A DNA stretch of 64,000 nt from Sciscionella sediminilitoris (GTDB lineage: Bacteria > Actinomycetota > Actinomycetes > Mycobacteriales > Pseudonocardiaceae). The notes beneath the pieces are model-generated. The model ran no database searches and was not told the DNA's origin. It saw nothing but the letters and a program-made list of their open reading frames with translations. Where the stretch lies: NCBI RefSeq assembly GCF_000737195.2, contig NZ_JALM01000062.1, positions 1 through 64,000 on the forward strand. The letters are read 5' to 3'. Positions 8,933 through 17,291 of this stretch are shown here, in pieces (position 1 is the first letter of the stretch; the number at the start of each line of letters is the position of its first letter). Made by a program: the position numbers and the translations under genes.

Positions 8933-9355
8933 ATGGCCCTTTCCGTTACAGAACGCGAACAGTTTCTCGCCGAACCGCACATCGGCGCCCTCTCCGTACT
9001 CGAATCACCCGATCGTGGTCCGCTGAGTGTTCCCACCTGGTACGACTACGAACCGGGAGGTGAACTCCTCATCCTCACCGCGGTCGGCTCGCGCAAGGGC
9101 AAGGCGATCGAGGCGGCCGGAAGGTTCACCCTACTCGCCGAGCGAGTCGAGCCGACGGTGCGCTACGTGTCCGTGGAAGGACCGGTGACCGGCATCGTGC
9201 GCGGCACCGAGGAAGAGCTGGTCCGGATGGCGCACCGGTACCTTCCCCCGGACAAGGCCGAGGCATACCTGGAGTTCGCCCGCAGCGACCATCCCGATCA
9301 GCTCGTGGTGCGGATGCGCCCGCGGCACTGGCTCTCCGCGGACCTCGGCGGATGA
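8933..9355 (+). CDS. pyridoxamine 5'-phosphate oxidase-fold protein
   Basis: A 140-residue split-barrel flavin/F420-binding-type protein (PPOX family). The pattern LSVTEREQFLAEPHIGALSV, then PLSVPTWYDYEPGGEL and a conserved SRKGKAIEAAGR core, is typical of small actinobacterial members that bind FMN, F420 or haem. ATG 8933 is chosen at the start of the conserved region; a GTG/ATG up to 30 bases upstream is possible. It overlaps the next gene by 4 bp. Specific function unknown. Confidence 0.75.
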   Translation: MALSVTEREQFLAEPHIGALSVLESPDRGPLSVPTWYDYEPGGELLILTAVGSRKGKAIEAAGRFTLLAERVEPTVRYVSVEGPVTGIVRGTEEELVRMAHRYLPPDKAEAYLEFARSDHPDQLVVRMRPRHWLSADLGG

Positions 9356-10197
9356 GCGGTGCGGAACAGCGGACCGGGGCTGCCCGCGGGGCGGAGGACG
9401 GGGAGCAGGTCCTCACCGACGCGGTCGCCGCCGCCGAACGGGTGTTCGGTCCGGAACTCGAAGCCGCGTACGCCCTCGGCAGCCTGGCGCACGGTGGGTT
9501 CGCGCCGCTGGTCAGCGATGTCGACCTGGCGCTCGTGCTCACCGAGGTGAACGAGCACACGCCAAGCGGGATCGCCGAGATCCGGGCACGTACCCCGGGG
9601 GCGCTGGCCGAACGGCTCTCGGTGTTCTACGCCGACTGGTCCGGTGTGCGCGCCGGCCGGCCGGAACCGGGACGGCTGCCCGCGATCGACCGGCTGGACC
9701 TGCTGGAGTCCGGGCGGCTGCTGTACGGCACCGACCGGCGCACCGGAGCCGAGCCACCCGGTCGGCACGAACTCGTGCGCTGCGGTGCGGAGTTCGCCGC
9801 GGACCGGTTCGACCCCGCCTATCTCCGCGAGATCCGGGACCCGGCCGCGCTTCCCGGGCGCGGGGTACGTGCGGTGACCAAGCTCGTGCTGTTCCCGGTG
9901 CGGTTCCTGTACACCCTGCGTGAGGGGCGGATCGGGCACAACCAGGCGGCGGGGACGTGGTACCGGGGTGCGGCCCGGGACCTCGTGCTCGCGGCGCTCG
10001 ACTGGCGTGAGCACGGCCTGCCCGCGGATCCGGTGCCGCTGCTGGAGAGTGAACTCGCCGGGCTGTACCTGGAATTCCTGGACGCCTACATCGACGCGGT
10101 TCCGGAGTTCGCCGAGCAGCTGCGCGTGGTGCGTTCGGGCCTCACCGCACCGGATCGACCTGCTGCTCCTCGTGCACGGGGAACCGCCGGGGAGTGA
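9352..10197 (+). CDS. nucleotidyltransferase domain protein
   Basis: A 281-residue protein with the polymerase-beta-like nucleotidyltransferase signature: GSLAHGGF at about residue 43 followed by SDVDLALVL, giving two metal-binding aspartates (56, 58). A helical C-terminal half (about 150-260) could form a substrate-binding HEPN-like or aminoglycoside-transferase-like domain. It overlaps the PPOX gene by 4 bp and its 3' end runs 56 bp into the convergent MFS gene. The substrate to be nucleotidylated is unknown. Confidence 0.7.
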   Translation: MSGAEQRTGAARGAEDGEQVLTDAVAAAERVFGPELEAAYALGSLAHGGFAPLVSDVDLALVLTEVNEHTPSGIAEIRARTPGALAERLSVFYADWSGVRAGRPEPGRLPAIDRLDLLESGRLLYGTDRRTGAEPPGRHELVRCGAEFAADRFDPAYLREIRDPAALPGRGVRAVTKLVLFPVRFLYTLREGRIGHNQAAGTWYRGAARDLVLAALDWREHGLPADPVPLLESELAGLYLEFLDAYIDAVPEFAEQLRVVRSGLTAPDRPAAPRARGTAGE

Positions 10198-11560
10198 GCA
10201 CCAGCAGCACGAGCAGGACGGCAACCGCGATCAGCAGCATGGCGAGGAAGACGTGGTGCGTGCCCGCGTAGACCGCGCGCGGTCCGTGCCCGGTTTCCGT
10301 ACTCGCGTTCGACACGGCGCCGTACACGGCCGCGCCGAGCCCGGATCCGAGATAACGGGCGAACTGGTTGGCCCCGGTGACCACGCCACGCTCACTCCAG
10401 CCGACACCGGCCTGCATACCGATCAGCAGGGAGGCCGAGAGCAGCCCGAACCCGCCGCCGAGCAGGGCGACCGCCAGGACGCACTGCCACACCGATCCGG
10501 GGTCGGGCAGCGCGAACAGCACCGCCGAACCGGCGATCGCGAGCAGGGCCCCGATCAGCGCCGTATCGCGGAAGCCGATGCGCAGATAGCAGCGCGCCGA
10601 AAGGGCCGAGGCCAGCGGCCAGGTCAGGCTCATGGTGGATAGCACGAGCCCGGCGGCGATCGGGCCGAGTCCGAGCAGGGACTGGGCATAGGTGGGCAGG
10701 AACGTACTCGGGCCGATCAGCAGCAGCCCGAGTCCCGCGGTGGCCAGGCAGGACCCGGCGAGCGCGCGCCGGGACCAGATCCATGGCGGCACGATCGGTT
10801 CCGCCGCGCGGCGCTCCACGAACACCGCGGCGAGCAGTGCCAGGAGCCCGCAGCCGTGCAGGAGCAGGCTCGGCGCGGACAACCAGGCCCAGCCGGTGCC
10901 GCCCTCGGTGATCCACAGGAACAGCGCACCCGAGGCGAGCAGCACCAGTACGGCCCCGGGATAGTCGATCCGATGGGTCGTCCGTGGCCGCTGTTCGCGC
11001 AGATAGCGCAGGAGCAGCAGCAGCGCGATCGCCCCGATCGGCAGGTTCACCAGGAAGATCCACCGCCACGAGGCGTACTCGGCGAACGCGCCGCCGAGCA
11101 GCGGGCCGAGGATCGCCGACACGCCCCACACGCTGGACAGCCAGCCCTGCACCCTGCCGCGCTCGGCGACCGTGTAGAGGTCCGAGGCGACGGTGGCGAT
11201 CATCGACTGCGCACCACCCGCGCCGATTCCTTGTACCGCGCGGAAAACGACGAGCAGCACCATGTTCGGGCTGACCGCGCACAACGCCGAGCCGAGCAGG
11301 AACACCAGGATGCCGACGAGCAGCACCGGTTTGCGCCCGTAGAGGTCGCCGAGCTTGCCGTAGACCGGGATGGTCACCGTCTGCGCCAGCAGGTACGCCG
11401 AGAACACCCAGCTGAACAGGGTGTACCCGCCGAGATCTCCGACCAGCTGGGGGACCGCGGTCGCGACGATCGTGGTGTCCATCGCGGCCAGGGCCATGGT
11501 CGCGACGAGTGCCGCGAGCACCTTGCCGCGGCCGGTGGATCCGGTTCGCGCATCGCTCAC
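10142..11560 (-). CDS. MFS transporter, DHA2 (EmrB/QacA) type
   Basis: A 472-residue inner-membrane drug:proton antiporter-type transporter with about 14 predicted helices. It carries MDTTIVATAVPQLVGDL in TM1, GKLGDLYGRKPVLL (MFS motif A) near residue 70, and RAVQGIGAGGAQS (motif B/C region). Such proteins export drugs or metabolites. The annotated ATG at 11560 starts MSDARTGSTGRGK just before the first helix. No adjacent regulator was recognised, so the export substrate is unknown. Confidence 0.85.
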   Translation of the reverse strand: MSDARTGSTGRGKVLAALVATMALAAMDTTIVATAVPQLVGDLGGYTLFSWVFSAYLLAQTVTIPVYGKLGDLYGRKPVLLVGILVFLLGSALCAVSPNMVLLVVFRAVQGIGAGGAQSMIATVASDLYTVAERGRVQGWLSSVWGVSAILGPLLGGAFAEYASWRWIFLVNLPIGAIALLLLLRYLREQRPRTTHRIDYPGAVLVLLASGALFLWITEGGTGWAWLSAPSLLLHGCGLLALLAAVFVERRAAEPIVPPWIWSRRALAGSCLATAGLGLLLIGPSTFLPTYAQSLLGLGPIAAGLVLSTMSLTWPLASALSARCYLRIGFRDTALIGALLAIAGSAVLFALPDPGSVWQCVLAVALLGGGFGLLSASLLIGMQAGVGWSERGVVTGANQFARYLGSGLGAAVYGAVSNASTETGHGPRAVYAGTHHVFLAMLLIAVAVLLVLLVLTPRRFPVHEEQQVDPVR

Positions 11561-11603
11561 CGGATCATCCTCGAAGCTCGTGCGCGGTGGAGGTCAAGGC
11601 CGG

Positions 11604-13175
11604 TCAGGAGAGCGAGCCGAGCCGCACCTCGCGCGCCCAGATCGCATAGGGCGCGGGTGCCGGGCGTGCCCAGTTCGCGCCCCGGTCACCGAAAACGAGC
11701 AGCGAGTTCCCGGTCCGCACCATGGTGCCGTTGCCCGAGTTCCGGTAGTCCACCGAGATCGGTGCGTTCCACCGGATCCCGTCCCGCGAGGTGTACAGCC
11801 GCAGCCCGGGACGCCCGGTGAGCAGGGCGAGCCGTCCGCCGGGAAGTGGTTCGAGCACCGGGTAGATGCTGGTGACCGGAAGCTCCTCGGATCCGGATCG
11901 CAGCACCTGCGGCGGGTCCCAGGTGCGCCCGTCGTCGGTGGAGCGCGCGGCGACCATCGCCCGGTAGTCCCCGGTGCGCATCACCGCGAGCAGGGCACCG
12001 TCGGCCGTGTGCGCGAACGCGCCCTCCGCGTAGCCCTGGCCCCCGCCCTGCGCGGCGACGGTCGAGCGCACCGTCCAGTTCCGGCCCCCGTCGGTCGAGG
12101 CGAGCAACAGCTGCCGGTAGGTCCGGTCGTTCGCGTAGTAGCCGTAGGCGGACTGCAGCAGGGTTCCGTCCGGCTGCTCGAGCGCGCCGTGCACCAGGAC
12201 GAACCCACCGAGCCGGGTACCGGGGCGGTCGGTCTCGGTGGAGATCGGCCGCATTGCCTGCGGGGTGTGCAGCACCCCGGTGCGCCGGGTCCAGCTCGCG
12301 CCGCCATCGGTGGACACGCTGGTCTCCACGCTCGCCTCGGTGTTGCTGCCCTTGCGCAGGTAGGTGTGGTAATTCGTGGCGAGCAGGGTGCCGCCGGAAA
12401 GCTTGGTGAGATTCACCGAGGGGACCTCCGGCATCGGGTTGCCCGAGCGGTCGGTGGTCCAGCTCCGGCCGCCGTCGTCGGAGTACACGTACCGGTTACC
12501 GGCACCCGCGCTGTCGTCGGTGTGCACCGGATAGCTCATCCGGATGCGTTCCCCGCGCGGTCCGGGCACGGTCACCGCGGAATTGGGCATCTGCTCCGGG
12601 GAATCCGAGTGGGACAGGAGTTCCGGCTCACCGACCCGCGGATGGGCGCTGGGCGGCCAGGCACGCGCGGAGACCGGCTCCAGCCGGGGACCGTCGGGCA
12701 GTTGCGGTTCGAACCGGACCCCTTCGAGGCGAACCGGTGCCCGCATGCCGACCGGGCCGAACTCGCCGATGACCCGGGATCCGACCGCCAGATAGGCGCG
12801 TTCCCGGTTGGGCGGTACGTAGAGCGCCATGGAGACCGGGGAATCCGGCACCGTGCCCGCGGTGGCGATCTCGGTCCAGCCCGAGCCGTCCCACCAGCGG
12901 ATCGAACCGTCGGCCGGGACGGAGAACCGGAACACCGGTCTGCTGCCCGCGATACCGGTCACCGTGCCGAGCACGGTGACCGTCTGGACCGTGCGTCTCT
13001 GTTCGAGGCTGAATCGCAGCGCGAGCGAGTCCTGCCGGGTGAGTGCCTGGTACCCACTCGCCGGACCGGTGTTCCCGCCGCCCGGTTCCGCCGAGGCCGG
13101 TGTGGCCGCGAGCGAATTCGCCGCGATCGTGCTGAGGCCGAGGAAGGCGCCGATCAGGCTCGTGTTCAACCGCAT
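11604..13175 (-). CDS. secreted sialidase/BNR-repeat protein
   Basis: A 523-residue exported protein. ATG 13175 is chosen because GGAG lies six bases upstream and it opens directly into a signal peptide (MRLNTSLIGAFLG, cleavage after ASA about residue 33). The mature part contains four Asp-box (BNR) motifs of the form S-x-D-x-G-x-x-W: SDDGGRSWTT, STDGGASWTR, STDGGRNWTV and STDDGRTWDP, typical of six-bladed beta-propeller sialidases or other exo-glycosidases. It follows the ABC permease genes by 93 bp on the same strand. True sialidase activity is unproven; the catalytic arginine triad was not mapped. Confidence 0.75.
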   Translation of the reverse strand: MRLNTSLIGAFLGLSTIAANSLAATPASAEPGGGNTGPASGYQALTRQDSLALRFSLEQRRTVQTVTVLGTVTGIAGSRPVFRFSVPADGSIRWWDGSGWTEIATAGTVPDSPVSMALYVPPNRERAYLAVGSRVIGEFGPVGMRAPVRLEGVRFEPQLPDGPRLEPVSARAWPPSAHPRVGEPELLSHSDSPEQMPNSAVTVPGPRGERIRMSYPVHTDDSAGAGNRYVYSDDGGRSWTTDRSGNPMPEVPSVNLTKLSGGTLLATNYHTYLRKGSNTEASVETSVSTDGGASWTRRTGVLHTPQAMRPISTETDRPGTRLGGFVLVHGALEQPDGTLLQSAYGYYANDRTYRQLLLASTDGGRNWTVRSTVAAQGGGQGYAEGAFAHTADGALLAVMRTGDYRAMVAARSTDDGRTWDPPQVLRSGSEELPVTSIYPVLEPLPGGRLALLTGRPGLRLYTSRDGIRWNAPISVDYRNSGNGTMVRTGNSLLVFGDRGANWARPAPAPYAIWAREVRLGSLS

Positions 13176-13268
13176 ACAAAGCTCCATTGCTCGTGTGTCC
13201 GGGCTGGTGGGGCTATCAGTACTGCACGCAGAGGTGACAGGCAATCGCCCTTTGTGTGGATAGTGGGT

Positions 13269-14105
13269 TCAGCGCACCCGGTCCACCTGCGAGCGCGGTT
13301 CGAGGGCATCGCGCAGCCCGTCCCCGAGGAAGTTGACCGCGAGCACGGTCAGCGCGATCGCCACCCCGGGTGCGGCCCACAGCCAGGGCAGCTTCGTGAT
13401 GACGGTGAGGCTCTGCGCGTCGGTGAGCATATTGCCCCAGCTGGCCGCCGGTGGTTGTACGCCGACGCCGAGGAAGGACATGGTCGCCTCGAGCGCGATC
13501 GCCTGGGCCAGTGCGATGGTGCCCGCCACGCTCACCGAGGGAAGTACCGCGGGGAGCACGTGCCGCAGGAAGATCCAGCCGGACCCGGCCCCTGAGGCGC
13601 GGGCAGCCCGCACGTACTCCCGTTCCCGCAGGCTCAGGGTCAGCCCGCGCACCAGGCGGGCGATGGTGGGGAACTGGAAGATCCCGATCGCCAGGGTCAT
13701 GGTGGTGACGCTCGGCCCGATGATCCCGGCCAGCACGATCATCACGACGAGGGAGGGAAAGGAGAGGAACACGTCCGCGCCGCGCATGAGGATCTGGTCG
13801 ATCCAGCGGCCGAAGAGCCCGGCGATTCCGCCGATCAGGGTACCCAGCAGCACGCCGATCAGCGCGGCGCTCCCGCCGACCCCGAGCGAGACCCGTCCGG
13901 CGTAGAGCAGCCGGGACAGCTCGTCCCTGCCGAGCGAATCGGTGCCGAGCCAGTGCCGTGCCGAGGGGCCGGAACGGACCAGGTCCAGGTCGATGTCCGT
14001 CGGCGCGTAGCCGGAAAGGGGACCGGCGAAGACCGCGGCGAGCACCAGGACGGCGAGCAGCACCGCGGCGGCGACGGCCATCCGATTGCCGAGGAACCGT
14101 CTCAT
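13269..14105 (-). CDS. ABC transporter permease, DppC/OppC type
   Basis: A 278-residue inner-membrane permease with an N-terminal helix (MAVAAAVLLAVLVLAAVFAG), the conserved HWLGTDSLGRDELSR segment of DppC proteins near residue 53, and a BPD_transp_1 domain with the cytoplasmic coupling EAA-like loop near RAARASGAGSGWIFLRHVLP. It pairs with the DppB-type permease just upstream (4-bp overlap). No ATPase gene accompanies it, so ATPases encoded elsewhere must energise it. Confidence 0.9.
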   Translation of the reverse strand: MRRFLGNRMAVAAAVLLAVLVLAAVFAGPLSGYAPTDIDLDLVRSGPSARHWLGTDSLGRDELSRLLYAGRVSLGVGGSAALIGVLLGTLIGGIAGLFGRWIDQILMRGADVFLSFPSLVVMIVLAGIIGPSVTTMTLAIGIFQFPTIARLVRGLTLSLREREYVRAARASGAGSGWIFLRHVLPAVLPSVSVAGTIALAQAIALEATMSFLGVGVQPPAASWGNMLTDAQSLTVITKLPWLWAAPGVAIALTVLAVNFLGDGLRDALEPRSQVDRVR

Positions 14106-15064
14106 GTCAGCCGCACCCTGGGGTCGATGAGCGGATAGAGCAGATCCGCCACCAGATTGGAGATCAGCACGAACACCGCGACCACGAGCGCGAACCCGAT
14201 GATCACCGAATAGTCGTGACTCTGCACCGAGGACAGGGCGAGCTGGCCCAGCCCCGGCCAGGCGAACACCTGCTCGATCACCACCGCGGCGGCGAGCTGC
14301 TGCGGCAGGTTCGCCGCCACCACGGTCACCACCGGGAGCATCGCGTTACGGAGGATGTGACTGCGCGCGATCCGGCCAGGCGAGGTGCCCTTGGCCGCCG
14401 CGGTCCGCACGTAGTCGGCCCCGATCTCCCCGAGCACGCTGGAACGCACATACCGCATATAGGGCCCGGCATTCGTCAGCCCGAGCACCAGCACCGGAAG
14501 GATCAGGTGCCAGACGAGATCACCGAGACCGGCACCCGATCCGGGGGTGCTGATCCCCGAGGAGGGCAGCAACGGCAGCTGCACGCTCAGCAGGAAGATC
14601 GCCACGATGGCGAGGAAGAACGGCGGGATCGAGACCGCGCCGAGGCTGAGCACGGTCACCGAATGGTCGAGAACCGTGTTGCGGCGCAGCGCGGCCAGCG
14701 TGCCGAGCGGGATCGCCAGCAACAGCGCGATCGCCAGCCCGATCCCGGTCAGCTCCAGGGTCGGCCCGATGCGCTCGGCGAGCAGTTCGCCCACCGGGCG
14801 GCCGTTGACAAGGGAATAGCCGAGGTCACCGTGCACCGCGCCGGAGACCCAGCGCAGATACTGCACCGGCAGCGGCAGATCGAGCCCGAGCTCGTGTCGC
14901 TTCGTCGCGATGAACGCCGCGCTGCCGGCGTTCAGCTGTGCGGGCGGGATCTGCATCGCGATCGGGTCCCCCGGCGCGTTGTGCACCAGCGCGAAGATGG
15001 CGATGGTGATCAACACGAACACCACGAGATTCGCGGCGATCCGGCGCACCAGGTAACCGGTCAT
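14102..15064 (-). CDS. ABC transporter permease, DppB/OppB type
   Basis: A 320-residue membrane permease beginning MTGYLVRRIAANLVVFVLIT. PGDP near residue 27 and DLGYSLVNGRPVGELL are typical DppB sequence, followed by five further helices and an EAA loop (VRTAAAKGTSPGRIARSHIL). ATG 15064 overlaps the stop of the substrate-binding protein; the longer frame extending to 15340 is antisense-like shadow of that gene in another frame. It forms a heterodimer with the DppC-type protein downstream. Confidence 0.9.
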   Translation of the reverse strand: MTGYLVRRIAANLVVFVLITIAIFALVHNAPGDPIAMQIPPAQLNAGSAAFIATKRHELGLDLPLPVQYLRWVSGAVHGDLGYSLVNGRPVGELLAERIGPTLELTGIGLAIALLLAIPLGTLAALRRNTVLDHSVTVLSLGAVSIPPFFLAIVAIFLLSVQLPLLPSSGISTPGSGAGLGDLVWHLILPVLVLGLTNAGPYMRYVRSSVLGEIGADYVRTAAAKGTSPGRIARSHILRNAMLPVVTVVAANLPQQLAAAVVIEQVFAWPGLGQLALSSVQSHDYSVIIGFALVVAVFVLISNLVADLLYPLIDPRVRLT

Positions 15065-16737
15065 CGGGTGAGCCGCCAGCTCGCCGGGTCCCAGAAGGCG
15101 GGCGTGTCCTGGGATCCGGGCGCCTGGAAGCCGTGCACCCGGTTGTTCACTCCCCACAGTCCGCGCGGCGCGTAGAGCCACATCAGGTCGGCCATCGCAT
15201 TGCTGCGCCGGGCCGCTTCGGCATAGGTGGCCGCACGCGCCCGCGGATCGGCGAGCGCGTTGGCCCGGTCCATCAGCCGGTCGAGCTCGCGGTCGCAGAA
15301 GAAGTCGATGTTGCCTCCGTCCGGGTAGAACTGCCCGCATCCGCTGATCACCGCGACGCTGTTCGGATCGGCCGCGTAGTTCCCGCCGCCGTAGAGCGTC
15401 AGATCGTAGCTGCGGTCGGTGTAGCTCGGCGGCAGCTGCGCGGCCTGCACCTGGTCGATCCGGACCCGGACCCCGACCTTGCCCAGCTGTTCGGCGACCA
15501 CCATGGCGGTCAGGTCACGGTCGCGCTGCCCGGGAACCAGCTGCAGGGTGAGGGTGCGGTTCGGATCCCAGCCCGCCTTGGCGAGCAGGGCACGCGCCTT
15601 GGCCGGGTCATAGGCATAGGGATCGAGATCCCGCGGCGCCGAACGGTTGAAGAAATCGGAATTCTGTACCTCCGCGTTGCCGAGCAGCACATTGCGCACG
15701 ATCTTGCGCCGGTCGACCGCGTACAGAAAAGCCTTGCGCACCCGCACATCCCGGAAGTAGGGCCTGGACTGGTTCAGCGCGATCCGCACGAATCCGGAGC
15801 CGAGCCCGGAGGCGATCCGCACCGAGGGGAAACCGCTGGCCACGTCCAGATCGGTGGGAGAGAGGGAGGCGATGTCCAGACCGCCGCTGCGTAGCTGCGC
15901 GGCCGCGACATCGGATTTCATCATCTTGAGGTAGATATCGCGTATTCCGGCTTTCCGGTAATAAAATCGGTTCGCGGTCACGTGTACGAATTGGTTGGAT
16001 CGGTAATCGACGAACCGGAATGGACCGTTCGTCACGGTCGGGGACCGGAAATACGGTGCCTTCGCGACCTTCTCGACCGGGATCTTCCCGAGCACGTGCT
16101 CGGGAAGGATGGGCGAGGTGCCGATCCGGGCGAGCAGCCCGGCGTCCGGTTTCCCGGTCCGGATCACGAAGGTGTGCGCGTCCGGGGCGGAGAGCGCGGT
16201 GATGTCCGCGTAGTTGCTCGCGTTCGCCGAGGTACTTCGCTTGTCGCCGAGCAGCCGGTAGGTGAACACCAGGTCCGCGGAGGTCAGTGCGCGGCCGTCG
16301 CTCCACCGTGCCTCCGGCCGGAGGTGGAAGGTGAAGGTGCGCGCGTCCGGGGAAACCCGGTAGTCGCGCGCGATCCGCGGCCGGATGCGGTAGTCCGGCC
16401 CGACCGCGAGCAGGCCCTCCTCGATGAAGGAGAGCACCTGGGTGTCCGGCCCGGAGGCGGGCGCGAGCGGGCTGAACACCCCGGTTGGTTCCTGGTATAG
16501 GTAGACCTGGAGCGCGGAGTTCCCGGCAGCGAGATTCGCCGAGGCGCCCGGACCGGCGCAACCGGCGAGCAGAAGCAGCAGGGCGCAGACGACCGGCCCG
16601 CGCGCGGTGTACCCGCGAGCGGGCCGGCTGGATGCGTTCCCGCCTGCCCATCCCCACCGAGCCCGGCGAACATATCGTGTTCCCCGGAGCGGGCGCAGCT
16701 TTTTTAGCGAATCGGCCTTGGTCATCTGAAAATTCAT
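15061..16737 (-). CDS. ABC transporter substrate-binding lipoprotein, family 5 (DppA/OppA)
   Basis: A 558-residue extracytoplasmic solute-binding lipoprotein. A positively charged N terminus leads to LLLLLAGC, with lipidated Cys at about residue 60; the n-region is unusually long, but no later start codon lies in frame. The SBP_bac_5 pattern is clear: YRVSPDARTFTFHLRPEARW, then DGRALTSADLVFTYRL. Family 5 proteins bind peptides, nickel, opines, oligosaccharides or sialic acid. The downstream sialidase makes a glycan-derived ligand plausible (inference). Confidence 0.85.
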   Translation of the reverse strand: MNFQMTKADSLKKLRPLRGTRYVRRARWGWAGGNASSRPARGYTARGPVVCALLLLLAGCAGPGASANLAAGNSALQVYLYQEPTGVFSPLAPASGPDTQVLSFIEEGLLAVGPDYRIRPRIARDYRVSPDARTFTFHLRPEARWSDGRALTSADLVFTYRLLGDKRSTSANASNYADITALSAPDAHTFVIRTGKPDAGLLARIGTSPILPEHVLGKIPVEKVAKAPYFRSPTVTNGPFRFVDYRSNQFVHVTANRFYYRKAGIRDIYLKMMKSDVAAAQLRSGGLDIASLSPTDLDVASGFPSVRIASGLGSGFVRIALNQSRPYFRDVRVRKAFLYAVDRRKIVRNVLLGNAEVQNSDFFNRSAPRDLDPYAYDPAKARALLAKAGWDPNRTLTLQLVPGQRDRDLTAMVVAEQLGKVGVRVRIDQVQAAQLPPSYTDRSYDLTLYGGGNYAADPNSVAVISGCGQFYPDGGNIDFFCDRELDRLMDRANALADPRARAATYAEAARRSNAMADLMWLYAPRGLWGVNNRVHGFQAPGSQDTPAFWDPASWRLTR

Positions 16738-16805
16738 CCGTATGGACTAGGTTTGATCTTCTTAGGACGAATTTCCAAGCAATTGTCCCGGCACCGCCGA
16801 CCGCC

Positions 16806-17291
16806 TCACTCGCTCCTCGCCTTCCCCGCGGAGTCCAGCTCGGCGCGCAGTTTCTCCAGTTCGCCCCGGATGTAGTCGCGGGTGGCGACCTCGCCGACCG
16901 CGATACGCAGCGCGGCGAGCTCCCTGGCGAGATACTCGGTGTCCGCCTTGGTCTGTGCCGCGCGCGCCCGGTCCTCCTCGAGCGAGACGCGGTCCCGGTC
17001 GTCCTGGCGGTTCTGCGCGAGCAGGATCAGCGGGGCCGCATACGCTGCCTGGGTGGAGAAAGCGAGATTGAGCAGGATGAACGGATAGGGGTCCCAGCTC
17101 AGGCTGACCGCGGCGAGGTTGAGGACGATCCAGGTGACCACGATCAGCGTCTGCCAGAACAGGAACGTCCCGGTGCCGAGGAATCGGGCGAGTGTCTCGG
17201 ACACCCGGCCGAACGCCTCGGGATCGACCGAGACCGCCAGCCTGCGCGGGGTGCGTGGCTGATCGATCCGGCGTCCGCGCAGTTCAGGCAT
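16806..17291 (-). CDS. DUF1003 family membrane protein
   Basis: A 161-residue protein with two central membrane helices (TFLFWQTLIVVTWIVLNL and PFILLNLAFSTQAAYAAPLI), containing the DUF1003 core, and a charged C-terminal coiled-coil-like tail from about residue 95. Its start overlaps the end of the MgtE_N/CBS protein by 8 bp, so the two are co-translated. Proposed role: membrane partner of the soluble magnesium-sensor-like protein upstream (inference from coupling). Confidence 0.85.
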   Translation of the reverse strand: MPELRGRRIDQPRTPRRLAVSVDPEAFGRVSETLARFLGTGTFLFWQTLIVVTWIVLNLAAVSLSWDPYPFILLNLAFSTQAAYAAPLILLAQNRQDDRDRVSLEEDRARAAQTKADTEYLARELAALRIAVGEVATRDYIRGELEKLRAELDSAGKARSE

